Below are positions 44,936 to 53,670 of a DNA stretch of 64,000 bases, one piece after another. The position numbers were made by a program, and so were the translations under genes. Origin of the DNA: Humibacillus xanthopallidus. GTDB lineage: Bacteria; Actinomycetota; Actinomycetes; Actinomycetales; Dermatophilaceae. A model generated the notes under the pieces. It was given only the letters and a program-made list of their open reading frames with translations, was not told where the DNA came from and made no database searches. Within the stretch, counting starts at the first letter, position 1. Every line of letters begins with the position of its first letter. The stretch covers positions 868,001-932,000 of the forward strand of contig NZ_VFQF01000001.1 of the NCBI RefSeq assembly GCF_006717145.1, in the 5' to 3' direction.

Positions 44936-45259
44936 ATGGCCCAACACGTGATCACCACTCTGGTTGACGACATTGACGGCACTGAGGCGGCCGAGACAGT
45001 CACGTTCGCGCTCGACGGAACGTCCTACGAGATTGACCTGTCGGAGAAGAACGCGAAGGAGCTGCGCAAGAGCCTGGGGCACTGGACCGACCGGGCACGT
45101 ACCTCGGGGCGGCCTGCACGCATACGGAAGCACCTTGCAGCAGTTGGCGATTCACGCAATGCGGAGATCCGCGCCTGGGCGCACAGCACCGGGCACGACG
45201 TGCCTGCTCGTGGGCGGATCCCGCAGCGGATCGTTGCCGCGTTCGACGCAGCCCACTAA
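44936..45259 (+). CDS. lsr2: Lsr2 nucleoid-associated xenogeneic silencer
   Basis: ATG at 44936 (MAQHVITTLVDDIDG) gives 107 aa; the earlier ATG at 44861 adds a non-conserved 25-residue tail. The N-terminal oligomerisation domain (VITTLVDDIDG, ETVTFALDGTSYEIDLSEKNA) and C-terminal DNA-binding domain (IRAWAHSTGHDVPARGRIP with the RGR at 92-94 that inserts into AT-rich minor grooves) are both complete. Lsr2 bridges DNA and silences horizontally gained genes. In this window it may be an accessory paralogue since it neighbours a TOPRIM mobile-element gene. Confidence 0.9.
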   Translation: MAQHVITTLVDDIDGTEAAETVTFALDGTSYEIDLSEKNAKELRKSLGHWTDRARTSGRPARIRKHLAAVGDSRNAEIRAWAHSTGHDVPARGRIPQRIVAAFDAAH

Positions 45260-45483
45260 AGACGGGGCAATTCCTCAGAGCGCCCGGGCCGACGCGGCCG
45301 GGGGGCTCTTGCCGCTTGGTAGGCGATGAGGGCCGGCCGTTCACATGCGGCTGGTGCAGCGATCTGGACGCGAGCGCCAGCGTGTGCAGCCTCCGGACCT
45401 GGCCTGGTTACGGAACGCCGGTCCGGCGCTAGCCGCTGGCCGCGGTCATCGCTCGGTCCAGGGTGGTCTCCGGGGTTGTGATC
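45260..45483. other. Intergenic region
   Basis: 224 bases between convergent lsr2 and the TOPRIM pseudogene. No gene is supported. A GC-rich run at 45276-45325 could form a terminator stem for lsr2. Confidence 0.3.
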
Positions 45484-47844
45484 TCAGCGCCGGATGGAGC
45501 CTCGACCTCGCGCCGGTCTGTCGTCGCCGGCGAGCTGTTGCATCGCCGCGCCGGTCCGGTGATGGCTCGCAGGCTCGGGCTCGTTGAACGGCAGCTCGTC
45601 AAACGCAGGGTCGTCGGGAAGCCGGACCGCGAGGCGGCGGCGGAGCTCCTGGGCCGGCAGGTCCCGCAGAGGCCCCGCGTCGACAACCTGTCGGCAGAGC
45701 CCGGCGACGTCGACGCCTGCCTGGTGCGCGTCGTTGAGCATGCTGGCCAGCGCGGGCCAGTCGCTCTGGGCGAGGAGCCGAGGGTCGAGTTCCCCGGCCA
45801 GCTCGAGCCACCGGTCGACCAGCTGCTGTCCCGCGATGCTCTCGAGCCGCGCGCGGACCTCGCGGATGGCGGCCAGCTGCTGCTGGGCGGTAGCCCGCGG
45901 GTCGCGGTTCCAGGCCTCGGCGTGGCCGGCGAGGCAGGCGCGTGCGTTCAGCGGTGGGACCCCGAGTCGCTGCGCGACGTGTCGGCTCCCGGCATCCCAT
46001 GTGGCGGGGGGTTGGGCGGCGAGGATCTGGCTGGCATGCTGCAGGGCGGCCTCGCCGGTGAGGTTGGCGAGGCGCTCGTCCACGAGCAGCGAGGCCAGGG
46101 GCCGGGATCGGTGGAGGGTGTCGAGCAACGCGTGCGGGCCGAGGCGGGTCAGGACGTCGGCGGGGTCGGACCCGTCGGAGAAGCGGGCCACGGCTGGGAC
46201 GAGTCCGTGCGGGGCGAGCATCCAGAAGTCGCGTTCGGCGGCGACCCGGCCGGGCAGGTCCCCATCGGTGGCCACAACCAGAGGTCGGCCCACCGCCGCC
46301 AGCTGCGCGGACTGCTGGTTCGTGAGGGACGTGCCGAGGGTGGCGACGCCGACGAACGCTCCGCCGCCTGCGAGCGTGACAGCGATCGCGTCCATCGGGC
46401 CCTCGACGAGGACGAGCGCAGCCTCGTCGGGCAGAGGCCACGGCGGTAGCCCGTAGAGCTGGGCGCCCTTGTGGAACAGGGGCGTGCCGGCGGTGTTGAG
46501 GTACTTCGGCACACCAGAGCCACGACCCACGTCGTCGGCGAGGGCGGGGTGGCGCCGTCCGACGAAACCGAGGACGTCGCCGTCGTGGGTGATCGGGAGC
46601 ATGACCCGGTCCCGGAACCGGTCGATCAGCCTGCCGGTCCGCGCGCGGCTGGCGACGCCCGCGGTGAGCATCTCGATATCAGTCACGCCGGAGCGTCGCA
46701 GCGCGGTAACGAGAGAGGTCCACCCGGCGGGCGCGTACCCCGGCGCGAACCCGGACAGGGCAGTCGCGACGGGCCCGGTGGGGCGCCCGGCCGCCGATTC
46801 GGTTGCGGGGCTGAAGCGTTCGCGCAGGTAGGTGTCGGCCCAGCTGCAGGGGAGCTGGTCGCGGAAGTAGCCCAGGGTGAGCTGGTTGATCTCCAGCATC
46901 CGCTCGCGGCTGACCGGGCTGTCGTCCCACAGGGCGGCGCGGGCGACCATGGCCTCGATGTCGTCGTCGGCGGGTTCCAGGGGTCCCATCGTCTCGCGGA
47001 CCATGGCGGCGAGCTGCAGCCGCACCTCGACCGCGGCACCGGCCTCGACAGCGAGATCGACGGGGGCCGCTGCTCCGTCGGCATCAGCCTTGGCGCCTGC
47101 GTCATGGGGTTCCGTGCTCGAGTCGCTGCTCGGTTGGAGGAGGTCGGGCCACTGCTCCGGGGTGGGCGCCTCATTGAGAAGGCCCGCCTCGTAGTGGAGG
47201 TCGGTTGGGGGCAGCTCGTCCTCGTCTGGCTGGCCGTCGTCCAGGTCCTCCACCGGCGGGGGAGGGTCGGTCAGGACGGTGATCCGCCACACCATGGCCT
47301 GGCAGTCGTCCAGGTCACCGGCGCCGGGCTCGGGGGCGCCTTGGTCGTCTCCTGCTCGGTTGTGGCTGGGGTGGGTGTCGAGCAGGTCCTCGAGTGCCCA
47401 GCCGCGTTGCAGGGCGTGGTCGATGCTGGTGACCAGGGCCGGCCACCACGGGCTGGCCTGCAGCTCCTCTGCCCGGGTGCTCCCATAGGTGGCGGTCAGG
47501 CGGGGAACCCACGACGTTGTGAGCGCGTCACGGTTGTGGCGACGATCGTGGTCGGCGTCGACGGCAGGTGAGACGTGCCGGCTGATCCGCCACCAGAGAG
47601 CGGCGGCAGGGTGGTCATCGGGGAGTGCCCCGACGGCTGCGGCGCGTCGGAGTAGGCCGCGGGCGTCGATCCCGGCGCGGGAGATGGCGGCGAGTCGTTC
47701 GGCCAGGGTCGGGGTGAAGTCGTCGTGGCGGATCCCGGGGGCGGCGGCGTGCAGGAGCTCTTGCCATTCCTGCAGGGCGGGGGAGCGGCTGCCCTGCAGT
47801 GCTGTGGTGAGGCGGCGCTGCCAGAGGGCTGCCGCCTTCGCTAG
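45484..47844 (-). pseudogene. TOPRIM-domain plasmid/conjugative-element protein, 5' end split off by IS
   Basis: Translation from 47295 gives 603 aa, but the same frame is open without interruption up to the IS5-type element at 47845, adding ~185 residues (e.g. ALWQRRLTTALQGSRSPAL, WWPALVTSIDHALQRGWAL, WVPRLTATYGSTRAEELQAS). Residues in the middle resemble DnaG-like primases: the core N-part RDRVMLPITHDGDVLGFVGRRHP and KYLNTAGTPLFHKGAQLYGL, then TOPRIM with LVLVEGPMDAIAVTLAGGG (catalytic Glu) and VVATDGDLPGRVAAERDFWML (DxD). Long proteins of this kind occur in actinobacterial conjugative elements, often downstream of a relaxase domain. The gene's first part continues on the other side of the IS at 48820. 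Confidence 0.75.
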
Positions 47845-48815
47845 GGCGTGTCTCCCTTATGGCGCCTGGAGCGCACGCCAGTCTGGGGCGGTGACGAAGC
47901 AGCCTTCACGGTTCCGGGTGTTCAGTGACAGCGAGTGGGCTCGGATCGAGCCGTTGCTCCCCTCGAATGTCGGGCGTCGGGGCCACCCGTTCGGGGACAG
48001 TCGGCGAGTGGTCGAGGGCATCGTCTACCGCTACCGGACCGGGATGCCGTGGCGGGACCTGCCGGGTGAGTTCGGCCCGTGGCAGACGGTGTGGAAGCGG
48101 CACCGGCGCTACGCCGCGGACGGCACCTGGGACCGGGTGCTGGCGCGGGTCGTGGCCGAGGCGGACGCCGCGGGGAAGGTCGACTGGCGGGTGTCGGTGG
48201 ATGCCACCATCACCCGGGCGCACCAGCATGCAACGAACACCCGCCGCCCCGAGCAGGACACAGGGGGCGTGCTCGAACTACAAGAATCTGCCGGTTCATG
48301 AGTGTGAACCTGCAGGTCACGGCGTTGGCCGCTCCCGTGGCGGGCTGACGACGAAGATCCATCAGGCGGTCGATGGCAAGGGCCGACCGCTGGCGATGGT
48401 GGTCACTGGAGGACAGCGCAATGACGGCGCCATGCTGGTCGAGGTCCTCGCTGACATCCACGTCCCACGGTTGGGTCGGGGTCGGGCACGGACCCGTCCG
48501 GACGCGGTGATCGCGGACAAGGCCTACGCGACCGGTGTGATCCGCGCCGAGCTGCGACGCCGCGGCATCAAGGCCGTGATCCCCGCGAAGAGCGACGCCA
48601 TCGCTGCCCGCAGACGTCGTGGCAGCGCCGGGGGCCGGCCGCCCGCGTTCGACGCCGAAACCTACAAGGACCGCAACGTGGTGGAGCGATCGTTCAACGT
48701 CGCCAAGCAATGGCGAGGCCTGGCCACCAGGTACGACAAGCTCGCCATCACCTACCGGGCAGCCGTCACGATCTGCGCTCTGATCACCTGGCTACGGGCA
48801 TAAGGGAGACACGCC
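47845..48815 (+). mobile_element. Complete IS5-family (IS427-like) element
   Basis: Perfect inverted ends GGCGTGTCTCCCTTATG at 47845 and its complement ending at 48815, flanked by CTAG on both sides (47841-47844 and 48816-48819), a 4-bp target duplication. It carries one transposase in two overlapping frames. The insertion splits the TOPRIM gene. Confidence 0.9.
47891..48803 (+). CDS. IS5-family transposase, two frames joined by frameshift
   Basis: OrfA (GTG 47891 to 48301, 136 aa) starts FRVFSDSEWARIEPLLPSN and contains RYRTGMPWRDLPGEFG and the first Asp in VSVDATITRAHQHA. The rest is in the +1 frame, overlapping near 48255-48300: HEC..GHGVGRSRGGLTTKIH, PDAVIADKAYATGVIR (second Asp), and RNVVERSFNVAKQWRGLATR (Glu). 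This split arrangement is normal for IS427-group elements, where a programmed shift makes the full transposase. A slippery G run (GGGGGC) sits at about 48264. DDE set complete, so probably functional. Confidence 0.85.
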
Positions 48816-48819
48816 CTAG

Positions 48820-48950
48820 ACGATTGCCGTCAGGATCGGTGTCTGGCCAGACTCGGTCCAGGTGTCCGGCGGGAGGCTCTTCTCGCGGCTGCCCACCCCG
48901 TTTGGGGTGTGGCTCTCTTCCGGTCTGCAGTCCGTCGGGCACCGTGACGA
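48820..48950 (-). pseudogene. Remnant of the TOPRIM gene upstream of the IS insertion
   Basis: If the IS and one CTAG copy are removed, the minus-strand frame runs smoothly from REEPPAGHLDRVWPDTDPDGNRL into AKAAALWQRRLTT of the TOPRIM protein. So the gene once extended here. Its further 5' part is missing: the left side of the IS110 unit begins around 48950-49020. The exact junction cannot be seen. Confidence 0.65.
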
Positions 48951-49039
48951 GGCGTGGCTCGAAAGGGGTCTGCCCAGCTCGTAGCAGCACTGCCCACCTC
49001 GCCGTCCCTGTCGGTTCGAGGAAGTGCAGGAGGAAGGCT
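48951..49039 (+). ncRNA. Candidate IS110 left-end noncoding region (bridge RNA?)
   Basis: IS110-family elements carry a noncoding left end upstream of the transposase that, in characterised members such as IS621, encodes a structured bridge RNA that selects donor and target DNA. The noncoding part here is 48951-49039 or slightly longer. I cannot fold it by eye and the element boundary is unclear, so this is a position-based candidate only. Confidence 0.25.
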
Positions 49040-50251
49040 ATGACGAAGGTGATCATCGGGGTCGATCCCCACAAGCTGTCGGCCACCATCGAGGTGGTCG
49101 ACCGACACGAGAAGCTCCTGGGGTCGGGCCGGTTCAGCACCGACCAGGCCGGCTACGCCGCGATGCGGTCGTACGTGAAGTCCTGGCCGGAGCGGGTGTG
49201 GGCGGTCGAGGGCAGCAACGGCGCCGGGCGGCCGCTGGCGCAGCGGCTCCTCGAGGCCGGCGAGGAGGTGGTGGACGTTCCGGCGAAGCTCGCTGCCCGG
49301 GTGCGGCTGTTCGACACCGGCCACAACCGCAAGACCGACGCGCTCGATGCGCACTCGATCGCGGTCGTCGCGGTGCGAACGGAAGGGCTGCGGGTCCTGC
49401 AGGTCGATGGTGAGCTCGAGGCGTTGCGGATGCTGTCGGACCGCCGCGAGGAACTGACCCGGCTGCGGGTCCAGACCGTCAACCGGCTCCACCGGCTCCT
49501 CGCCGAGCTGGTTCCTGGCACGGCGAAGAAGGACCTGACTGCCTTGCAGGCCAAGGCGATCCTCGCCTCGGTGCGCCCGCGGGACATCGCCGGCAAGACC
49601 CGCCGCCGGATCGCCGCGGACGAGCTGGCCGACCTGGTCGCGGTCGAGGCGAAGATGAAGAAGGCCACCGCCGAGCTCAAGGTCCTGGTCAAGGCGCGAG
49701 GCTCGCGGCTGATGGACCTGCGCGGTGTCGGACCCGTTGTCGCGGCCCGGACGTTGGCTGACGTCGGCGACATCGCCCGGTTTCCCGACCGGAACCGGTT
49801 CGCGTCCTGGACGGGGACGGCGCCCTTGGACGCGTCCTCGGGTGAGCAGAACCGGCACCGTCTGTCCCGGGCCGGGAACCGTCGGATGAACCACATGATC
49901 CACATCGCCGCGATCAGCCAGATCCGCCTCGATACCCCCGGTCGGGCGTATTACCGGCGAAAGCTCGCCGCGGGCAAGACGAAGCTCGAAGCGCTGCGCT
50001 GCCTCAAGCGCCGGATCTCCGACGCGCTCTATCGCCAGCTCGTCGCCGACGCCGCAGCCGCGGCGGCAGCCAGCGTCGAGGCGGGCCCGGGAGGGCACTG
50101 CGGGGCGTCTCAAGAATCCAGCGCGGTCGACCTGCCCCCGCACATCGACACTTCGGATCAGCCACTTCCCGGACCCGCGAAACCGACGCTACAACCGCTC
50201 CATTCGGCACGGAAGACCGCAAGCTCCAGAACGGAGTCGGCCACCCGTTGA
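49040..50251 (+). CDS. IS110-family transposase
   Basis: ATG with AGGAGGAAGG upstream gives 403 aa. N-terminal RuvC-like DEDD domain: GVDPHKLSATIEVVD (Asp9), WAVEGSNGAG (Glu57), RKTDALDAHSIAVVA (Asp100, Asp103). C-terminal transposase_20 domain with LMDLRGVGPVVAARTLADVGD, FASWTGTAPLDASSG (catalytic Ser) and HRLSRAGNRRMNHMIH. The last ~65 residues after RRISDALYRQLV are a low-complexity tail. Recombination by this class is serine-based with RNA guidance in studied members. It appears intact. Confidence 0.9.
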   Translation: MTKVIIGVDPHKLSATIEVVDRHEKLLGSGRFSTDQAGYAAMRSYVKSWPERVWAVEGSNGAGRPLAQRLLEAGEEVVDVPAKLAARVRLFDTGHNRKTDALDAHSIAVVAVRTEGLRVLQVDGELEALRMLSDRREELTRLRVQTVNRLHRLLAELVPGTAKKDLTALQAKAILASVRPRDIAGKTRRRIAADELADLVAVEAKMKKATAELKVLVKARGSRLMDLRGVGPVVAARTLADVGDIARFPDRNRFASWTGTAPLDASSGEQNRHRLSRAGNRRMNHMIHIAAISQIRLDTPGRAYYRRKLAAGKTKLEALRCLKRRISDALYRQLVADAAAAAAASVEAGPGGHCGASQESSAVDLPPHIDTSDQPLPGPAKPTLQPLHSARKTASSRTESATR

Positions 50252-50499
50252 CAACAAAGGGGTGCCGGAAGGACACTGCCGCTTCGCGGCGGAAGGACGC
50301 GGCTCGGGCGGCCGTTCACCGAATCTGAAAGACACGACGTCGATTCGTCCCTCGGTTCAGACCCGGATGGATATCGTCTCATCCATGACGGGTCCCTTGA
50401 CGATGCGTCGCGTCATCTTCGTCCCGATGCGGCGCTTTCGGTGCGCCCCGCCGGTGCCGGACGCAACGATGCGCTATCTGGCGGAGCGAGGGACACGGG
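50252..50499. other. Gap holding hairpin repeat copy A
   Basis: The gap between IS110 and the next gene. It includes the 20-nt hairpin repeat (50271-50290). No gene is supported. The IS110 right end should be within the first ~100 bases. Confidence 0.45.
50271..50290. repeat. Dispersed hairpin repeat, copy A
   Basis: GGACACTGCCGCTTCGCGGC, with a 5-bp GCCGC/GCGGC stem and TTC loop. Identical 20-mers are at 54471 and 56254, and a one-mismatch copy is at 57404. GACGC follows 4-5 bases beyond the hairpin. Confidence 0.85.
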
Positions 50500-51246
50500 T
50501 TGATATTCGCGGGCGTTGAGAATGTTTGGTTCAGCGTGCGGTCATTTATGTCTGAGGTGTGGTCTGCGATGGCTTCCGCAGCATGGGTCGCGAACACTGG
50601 CGTTCCGCTCTTGGCCACGGTCGCGGGCCTTGCAGTTGCAGTGATCCTGGTGAGGCGGCAACTGGGAAGCGACCGACAGTTGCGTCTAGCGGACCGAAGG
50701 CAAGAAGCCGCTGCGCGTCTTGGTGTCAGCCTGAGCCAGGCGCTGTTGAAGCTTCGGCAGACGCCCAAAGAGGATAAGTGGTGGGAGAACCCTAGTTGGC
50801 CGGACGAGCAGAACATTCGGCTGGAGGTGGGCGAGGCGTCAATCCTGTTGAGCGATTCTAGGTTGGCCGAGGTGGCGTCTCTCGTGGATGACCTTTCCGC
50901 GGCATGGCAGGTGAGTCTTGTCACCGCGCATAGGATGACCCCGCATCCTGATATTGCCTCCCACAAGGCTGGAGTGTTACGAGCTGTAGAGCCGTATTCT
51001 AGTGCGCTGGAACACATGTCGATCTCCTTGCGCGTTTGGGACGGCATGGACTCCATGCCGCAGTCGCTGTCTGATGTTGAGCATGTTGCGACCACCTACG
51101 ACAAGGGCTTCACGACGGACGCCACGAAGTCGTGGCGTGGCGAACGTGAAGCGGCCTACCTCGGCCGCGGGGTTGGTCTCATGTTGACTAAGCCCGACAA
51201 ACGCCGGCTTTGGGACGATGAAGGCCGAAAGGATGGGAGGGCGTGA
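50500..51246 (+). CDS. Single-TM membrane protein of unknown function
   Basis: TTG at 50500 (GGAG nine bases upstream) or ATG at 50548 could be the start; the longer form has 248 aa. One membrane helix at about residues 36-52 (TGVPLLATVAGLAVAVILV), then basic residues and a ~190-residue cytoplasmic helical part with LADRRQEAAARLGVSLSQALLKL and several Trp/Asp-rich stretches. This anchor-plus-helices pattern is common among hypothetical actinobacterial accessory proteins. I cannot name a family. Confidence 0.55.
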   Translation: MIFAGVENVWFSVRSFMSEVWSAMASAAWVANTGVPLLATVAGLAVAVILVRRQLGSDRQLRLADRRQEAAARLGVSLSQALLKLRQTPKEDKWWENPSWPDEQNIRLEVGEASILLSDSRLAEVASLVDDLSAAWQVSLVTAHRMTPHPDIASHKAGVLRAVEPYSSALEHMSISLRVWDGMDSMPQSLSDVEHVATTYDKGFTTDATKSWRGEREAAYLGRGVGLMLTKPDKRRLWDDEGRKDGRA

Positions 51247-51635
51247 GAGCCGAAGACGCGCCACCACTCCTGCTCCTGCGTCTGAGGACTGCGGTACTTG
51301 ATGATCTGAACGCGTGCCGGGTTACGTGACGCGTCATTAACCTCCGTGCTGAGCAGGGGATGCCGCGTCAGGCTCTGACCGATTCGCGGCGGAGTGACGC
51401 GCCCGGGTAAATTACGTCTTCTCCGTCTCGAGGAGGCGCACGAGGGGGCCGGAGACCGTGCGCTGGCTGAACGCGACACGAGGGTGGTGGCCGTCGAATT
51501 CGGCGAGCGTCCCAGCGGTTCACTTCGGGACGGCCATCCTGAGGCAGAGGGCATCAAGCGCGGTCAGCCGAACACCACGACACGCAGAGCGAACATCACA
51601 TTGAGACTGCATGCTCGCGCAAACGGCTGCCGCTA
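51247..51635. other. Gene-free stretch with degenerate repeat
   Basis: 389 bases between convergent genes. GATTCGCGGCGGAGTGACGC at 51383-51402 resembles the tail of the hairpin repeat found at 50271 and elsewhere, with a broken stem. The 81-codon frame at 51394-51639 has no family likeness. Confidence 0.4.
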
Positions 51636-52040
51636 TTAGTGCGTGTCTTGCAGAATCAGATTGAGCCCGTCGTCAGGATGATAGGTCCAGCGGGCCTTGA
51701 TGCCGTCCCACTCGTCGGTCTGCTGTCCGTCGAGAGCGCGGGTGGTCTCCATGTGCTTCTTGACCGCGCTGCTGACGTTGAGCTTCTCCAGTAGGCAGTC
51801 GGTTTGCTCCATCCGTAGCGACGCGCCCATCTCGTCTTTGCCAATGCCATTAACGGTGACCGTGCGACCGCCGTCGTCCACGCTCACTTGGCTCCCGATC
51901 CCGCAAGCGTCGCGAGCATCTGCGAATCGCGTAGGTCCCGACGCGGTTGTCGCCGGAGTCGGCGCGGGCGTGGGATCGACAGCCTTGCCGCAACCAGCAA
52001 GCGCCAGCGCGACGAGAAGGACGCCTGCCGTGAACTTCAC
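51636..52040 (-). CDS. Small putative lipoprotein
   Basis: GTG at 52040 with AAAGGAGAG seven bases upstream gives 134 aa; the longer frame is not supported. VKFTAGVLLVALALAGCGK is a signal peptide with the lipobox LAGC (Cys17), after which comes a Thr/Pro/Ala linker (~21-40) and a ~90-residue domain with two Cys and TVTVNGIGKDEMGASLRMEQ. It should be lipid-anchored on the outer face of the cytoplasmic membrane. The same size and layout occur in many unnamed actinobacterial lipoproteins. Confidence 0.75.
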   Translation of the reverse strand: MKFTAGVLLVALALAGCGKAVDPTPAPTPATTASGPTRFADARDACGIGSQVSVDDGGRTVTVNGIGKDEMGASLRMEQTDCLLEKLNVSSAVKKHMETTRALDGQQTDEWDGIKARWTYHPDDGLNLILQDTH

Positions 52041-52621
52041 TGACTCTCCTTTTGATCTGCCAACAGGCATTCTGCTGAGTGGCGTTGAGGAGAGAAGGAT
52101 CGCACGAGGGACAGAGACGCTCGTCACCGGTGGCTTACGACGGCGAGCAAGCGGAGAGATTGCGCCCGCCGATCGAGGCCCACTCGTTGAGTGCACGGAG
52201 GGCGGCCCCACGGATAGCGCCGTGCTCGTGATCTCTTGGCCCCCGGTGGATGGCGCCCGTCCGGCCGCGAAATGACCAATGCCGCTCTTCCCCGCGCCGA
52301 CCCAGTGCGGCGACCTTGACGTCTGGCGGCCGGCGCTGGTGCCGTTTCCTCGCGACCAGGCAGGGACCTGCGGCCGAGGCTGATCGGGCAGGTTCCATTA
52401 TCCAGCCTGCGGTCAGGGCACCTCGGGTTGGGGCGTCGCGCGGGCGTCCTCGCCCTCTCATGACGGTGGAGGCGGGATATAGGTCGAACGGGCGATTCAC
52501 CCAAAGCGGAGACAGAAACGCCCCATAGGCCAAGACTGTCCGGGGGGAGGGGCGAAAGCGCACATAGCGGTGCTGTCCTCAAGAATCGGCTCACGACACC
52601 AAGACAGGGGACCTCGCACCT
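52041..52621. other. Divergent promoter region
   Basis: 580 bases between the divergent lipoprotein and Ltp-like genes. Open frames on both strands (e.g. 52250-52528) look like non-coding GC-rich shadow. GCGCACATAGCGGTGCTGTCC at 52558-52578 is loosely like the inverted hairpin repeat. Promoters for both genes must be here but are not identified. Confidence 0.35.
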
Positions 52622-53449
52622 ATGAGCGACTACTGGGGCCAGAACGACGGCACCGAGCCCACCCAGCCCATGCCGCAGGCTGGGTTTCCGCCTCCGCAGG
52701 GCAAGCCGTACTCGAGCGCCGCGCTCACGGATGAGCTGGCGCCCAAGAAGAAGATGAGTCGAGGCAAAAAGGTCGGTCTCTGGACTGGTGGCATTCTAAC
52801 CGTCCTCATCGTGATTGGTGCTACGAGTCAGCAGCAGCCCGCCGCGACACCGACCGCCGAGCCGTTCGCCGCCGCGAGCTCCTCCGAGCCGGGCAACTTC
52901 CCGGCCGTCGACCCGTCGGTTCAGGCCTCGCTCGACAAGGCCGCAGCCGATCAGGCAGCCGCTGAGAAGGCGGCAGCCGACGCAGAGGCGAAGGCCGCGG
53001 CCGACGCAGAGGCGAAGGCCGCGGCCGACGCAGAGGCGAAGGCCGCAGCAGACGCAGAGGCGAAGGCCGCAGCAGACGCAGAGGCCAAGAGGAAGGCGGC
53101 GGAGGATGCCGCCGCAAAGGCAGCAGCGGAGGCCGCGGCAGAGAAGGCAGCGAACGCGATGACGGTGTCGCAGGAACAAGCGGTCGCCAAGGCCCAGGAC
53201 TACCTCGAGTACACCGCGTTCTCCCGCAAGGGCCTCATTGAACAGTTGCAGTTCGAGCAGTTCGCCAAGGCCGACGCGACTTTCGCCGTCGACCACATCA
53301 AGGTGAATTGGAATGAGCAGGCCGCGAAGAAGGCGAAGGACTATCTCGAATATACTGCGTTCTCGCGGGGTGGCCTGATCGACCAGTTGAGGTTCGAGGG
53401 CTTCACCCTGGCCCAGGCCCGGTATGGGGTCAAGGCGGTTGGTCTCTGA
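52622..53449 (+). CDS. Ltp-like surface protein with two helical repeats
   Basis: A 275-aa protein. Residues 1-50 are a Pro/Gln-rich cytoplasmic tail ending in a basic patch; one membrane helix follows at 51-67. Residues ~95-180 are an Ala/Glu/Lys-rich rod with five copies of ADAEAKAA. The C-terminus has two ~45-residue repeats: AVAKAQDYLEYTAFSRKGLI and AAKKAKDYLEYTAFSRGGLI, each followed by QLxFExF and A..AVD. These repeats belong to the host-cell-surface-exposed lipoprotein (Ltp) family. In Ltp of Streptococcus phage TP-J34 they block phage DNA injection. Orientation here (inside tail, outside repeats) fits exclusion at the cell surface, but the function in this bacterium is inference. Confidence 0.75.
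   Translation: MSDYWGQNDGTEPTQPMPQAGFPPPQGKPYSSAALTDELAPKKKMSRGKKVGLWTGGILTVLIVIGATSQQQPAATPTAEPFAAASSSEPGNFPAVDPSVQASLDKAAADQAAAEKAAADAEAKAAADAEAKAAADAEAKAAADAEAKAAADAEAKRKAAEDAAAKAAAEAAAEKAANAMTVSQEQAVAKAQDYLEYTAFSRKGLIEQLQFEQFAKADATFAVDHIKVNWNEQAAKKAKDYLEYTAFSRGGLIDQLRFEGFTLAQARYGVKAVGL
52976..53093 (+). repeat. Tandem 24-nt repeat inside Ltp-like gene
   Basis: About five copies of GCCGACGCAGAGGCGAAGGC plus four bases, encoding ADAEAKAA. Later copies differ at two or three positions. Such repeats in a rod domain can vary in copy number by slippage and change the length of the surface stalk. Confidence 0.85.
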
Positions 53450-53670
53450 CCGGCCGAAGATTGCAAGGTGCGGTCCGACGAGTACCGCACTGAGTTCTGC
53501 ATTGCTCCGTTGACGTAGATGCCGACGGGCCTGGCGGAGCGGTGCAACGCGTGCCTCGGCCGCGATCAGGATGGTCACCACGCGGCGGAAAGACGCTAGG
53601 TAGTCGACTCTCCACCACGCTCCGCGAGCAACGGTCTACCGTGAAGAGAAGTTCCCAGCGAAGAGGCAGC

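Noticed and set aside
51394-51639. 81-aa gene
   Set aside because: No family likeness, no RBS, basic composition expected from GC-rich noncoding DNA.
52976-53093. Tandem 24-nt repeats as a CRISPR array
   Set aside because: The units are contiguous without spacers and lie in frame within a protein, encoding ADAEAKAA. No cas genes are present.
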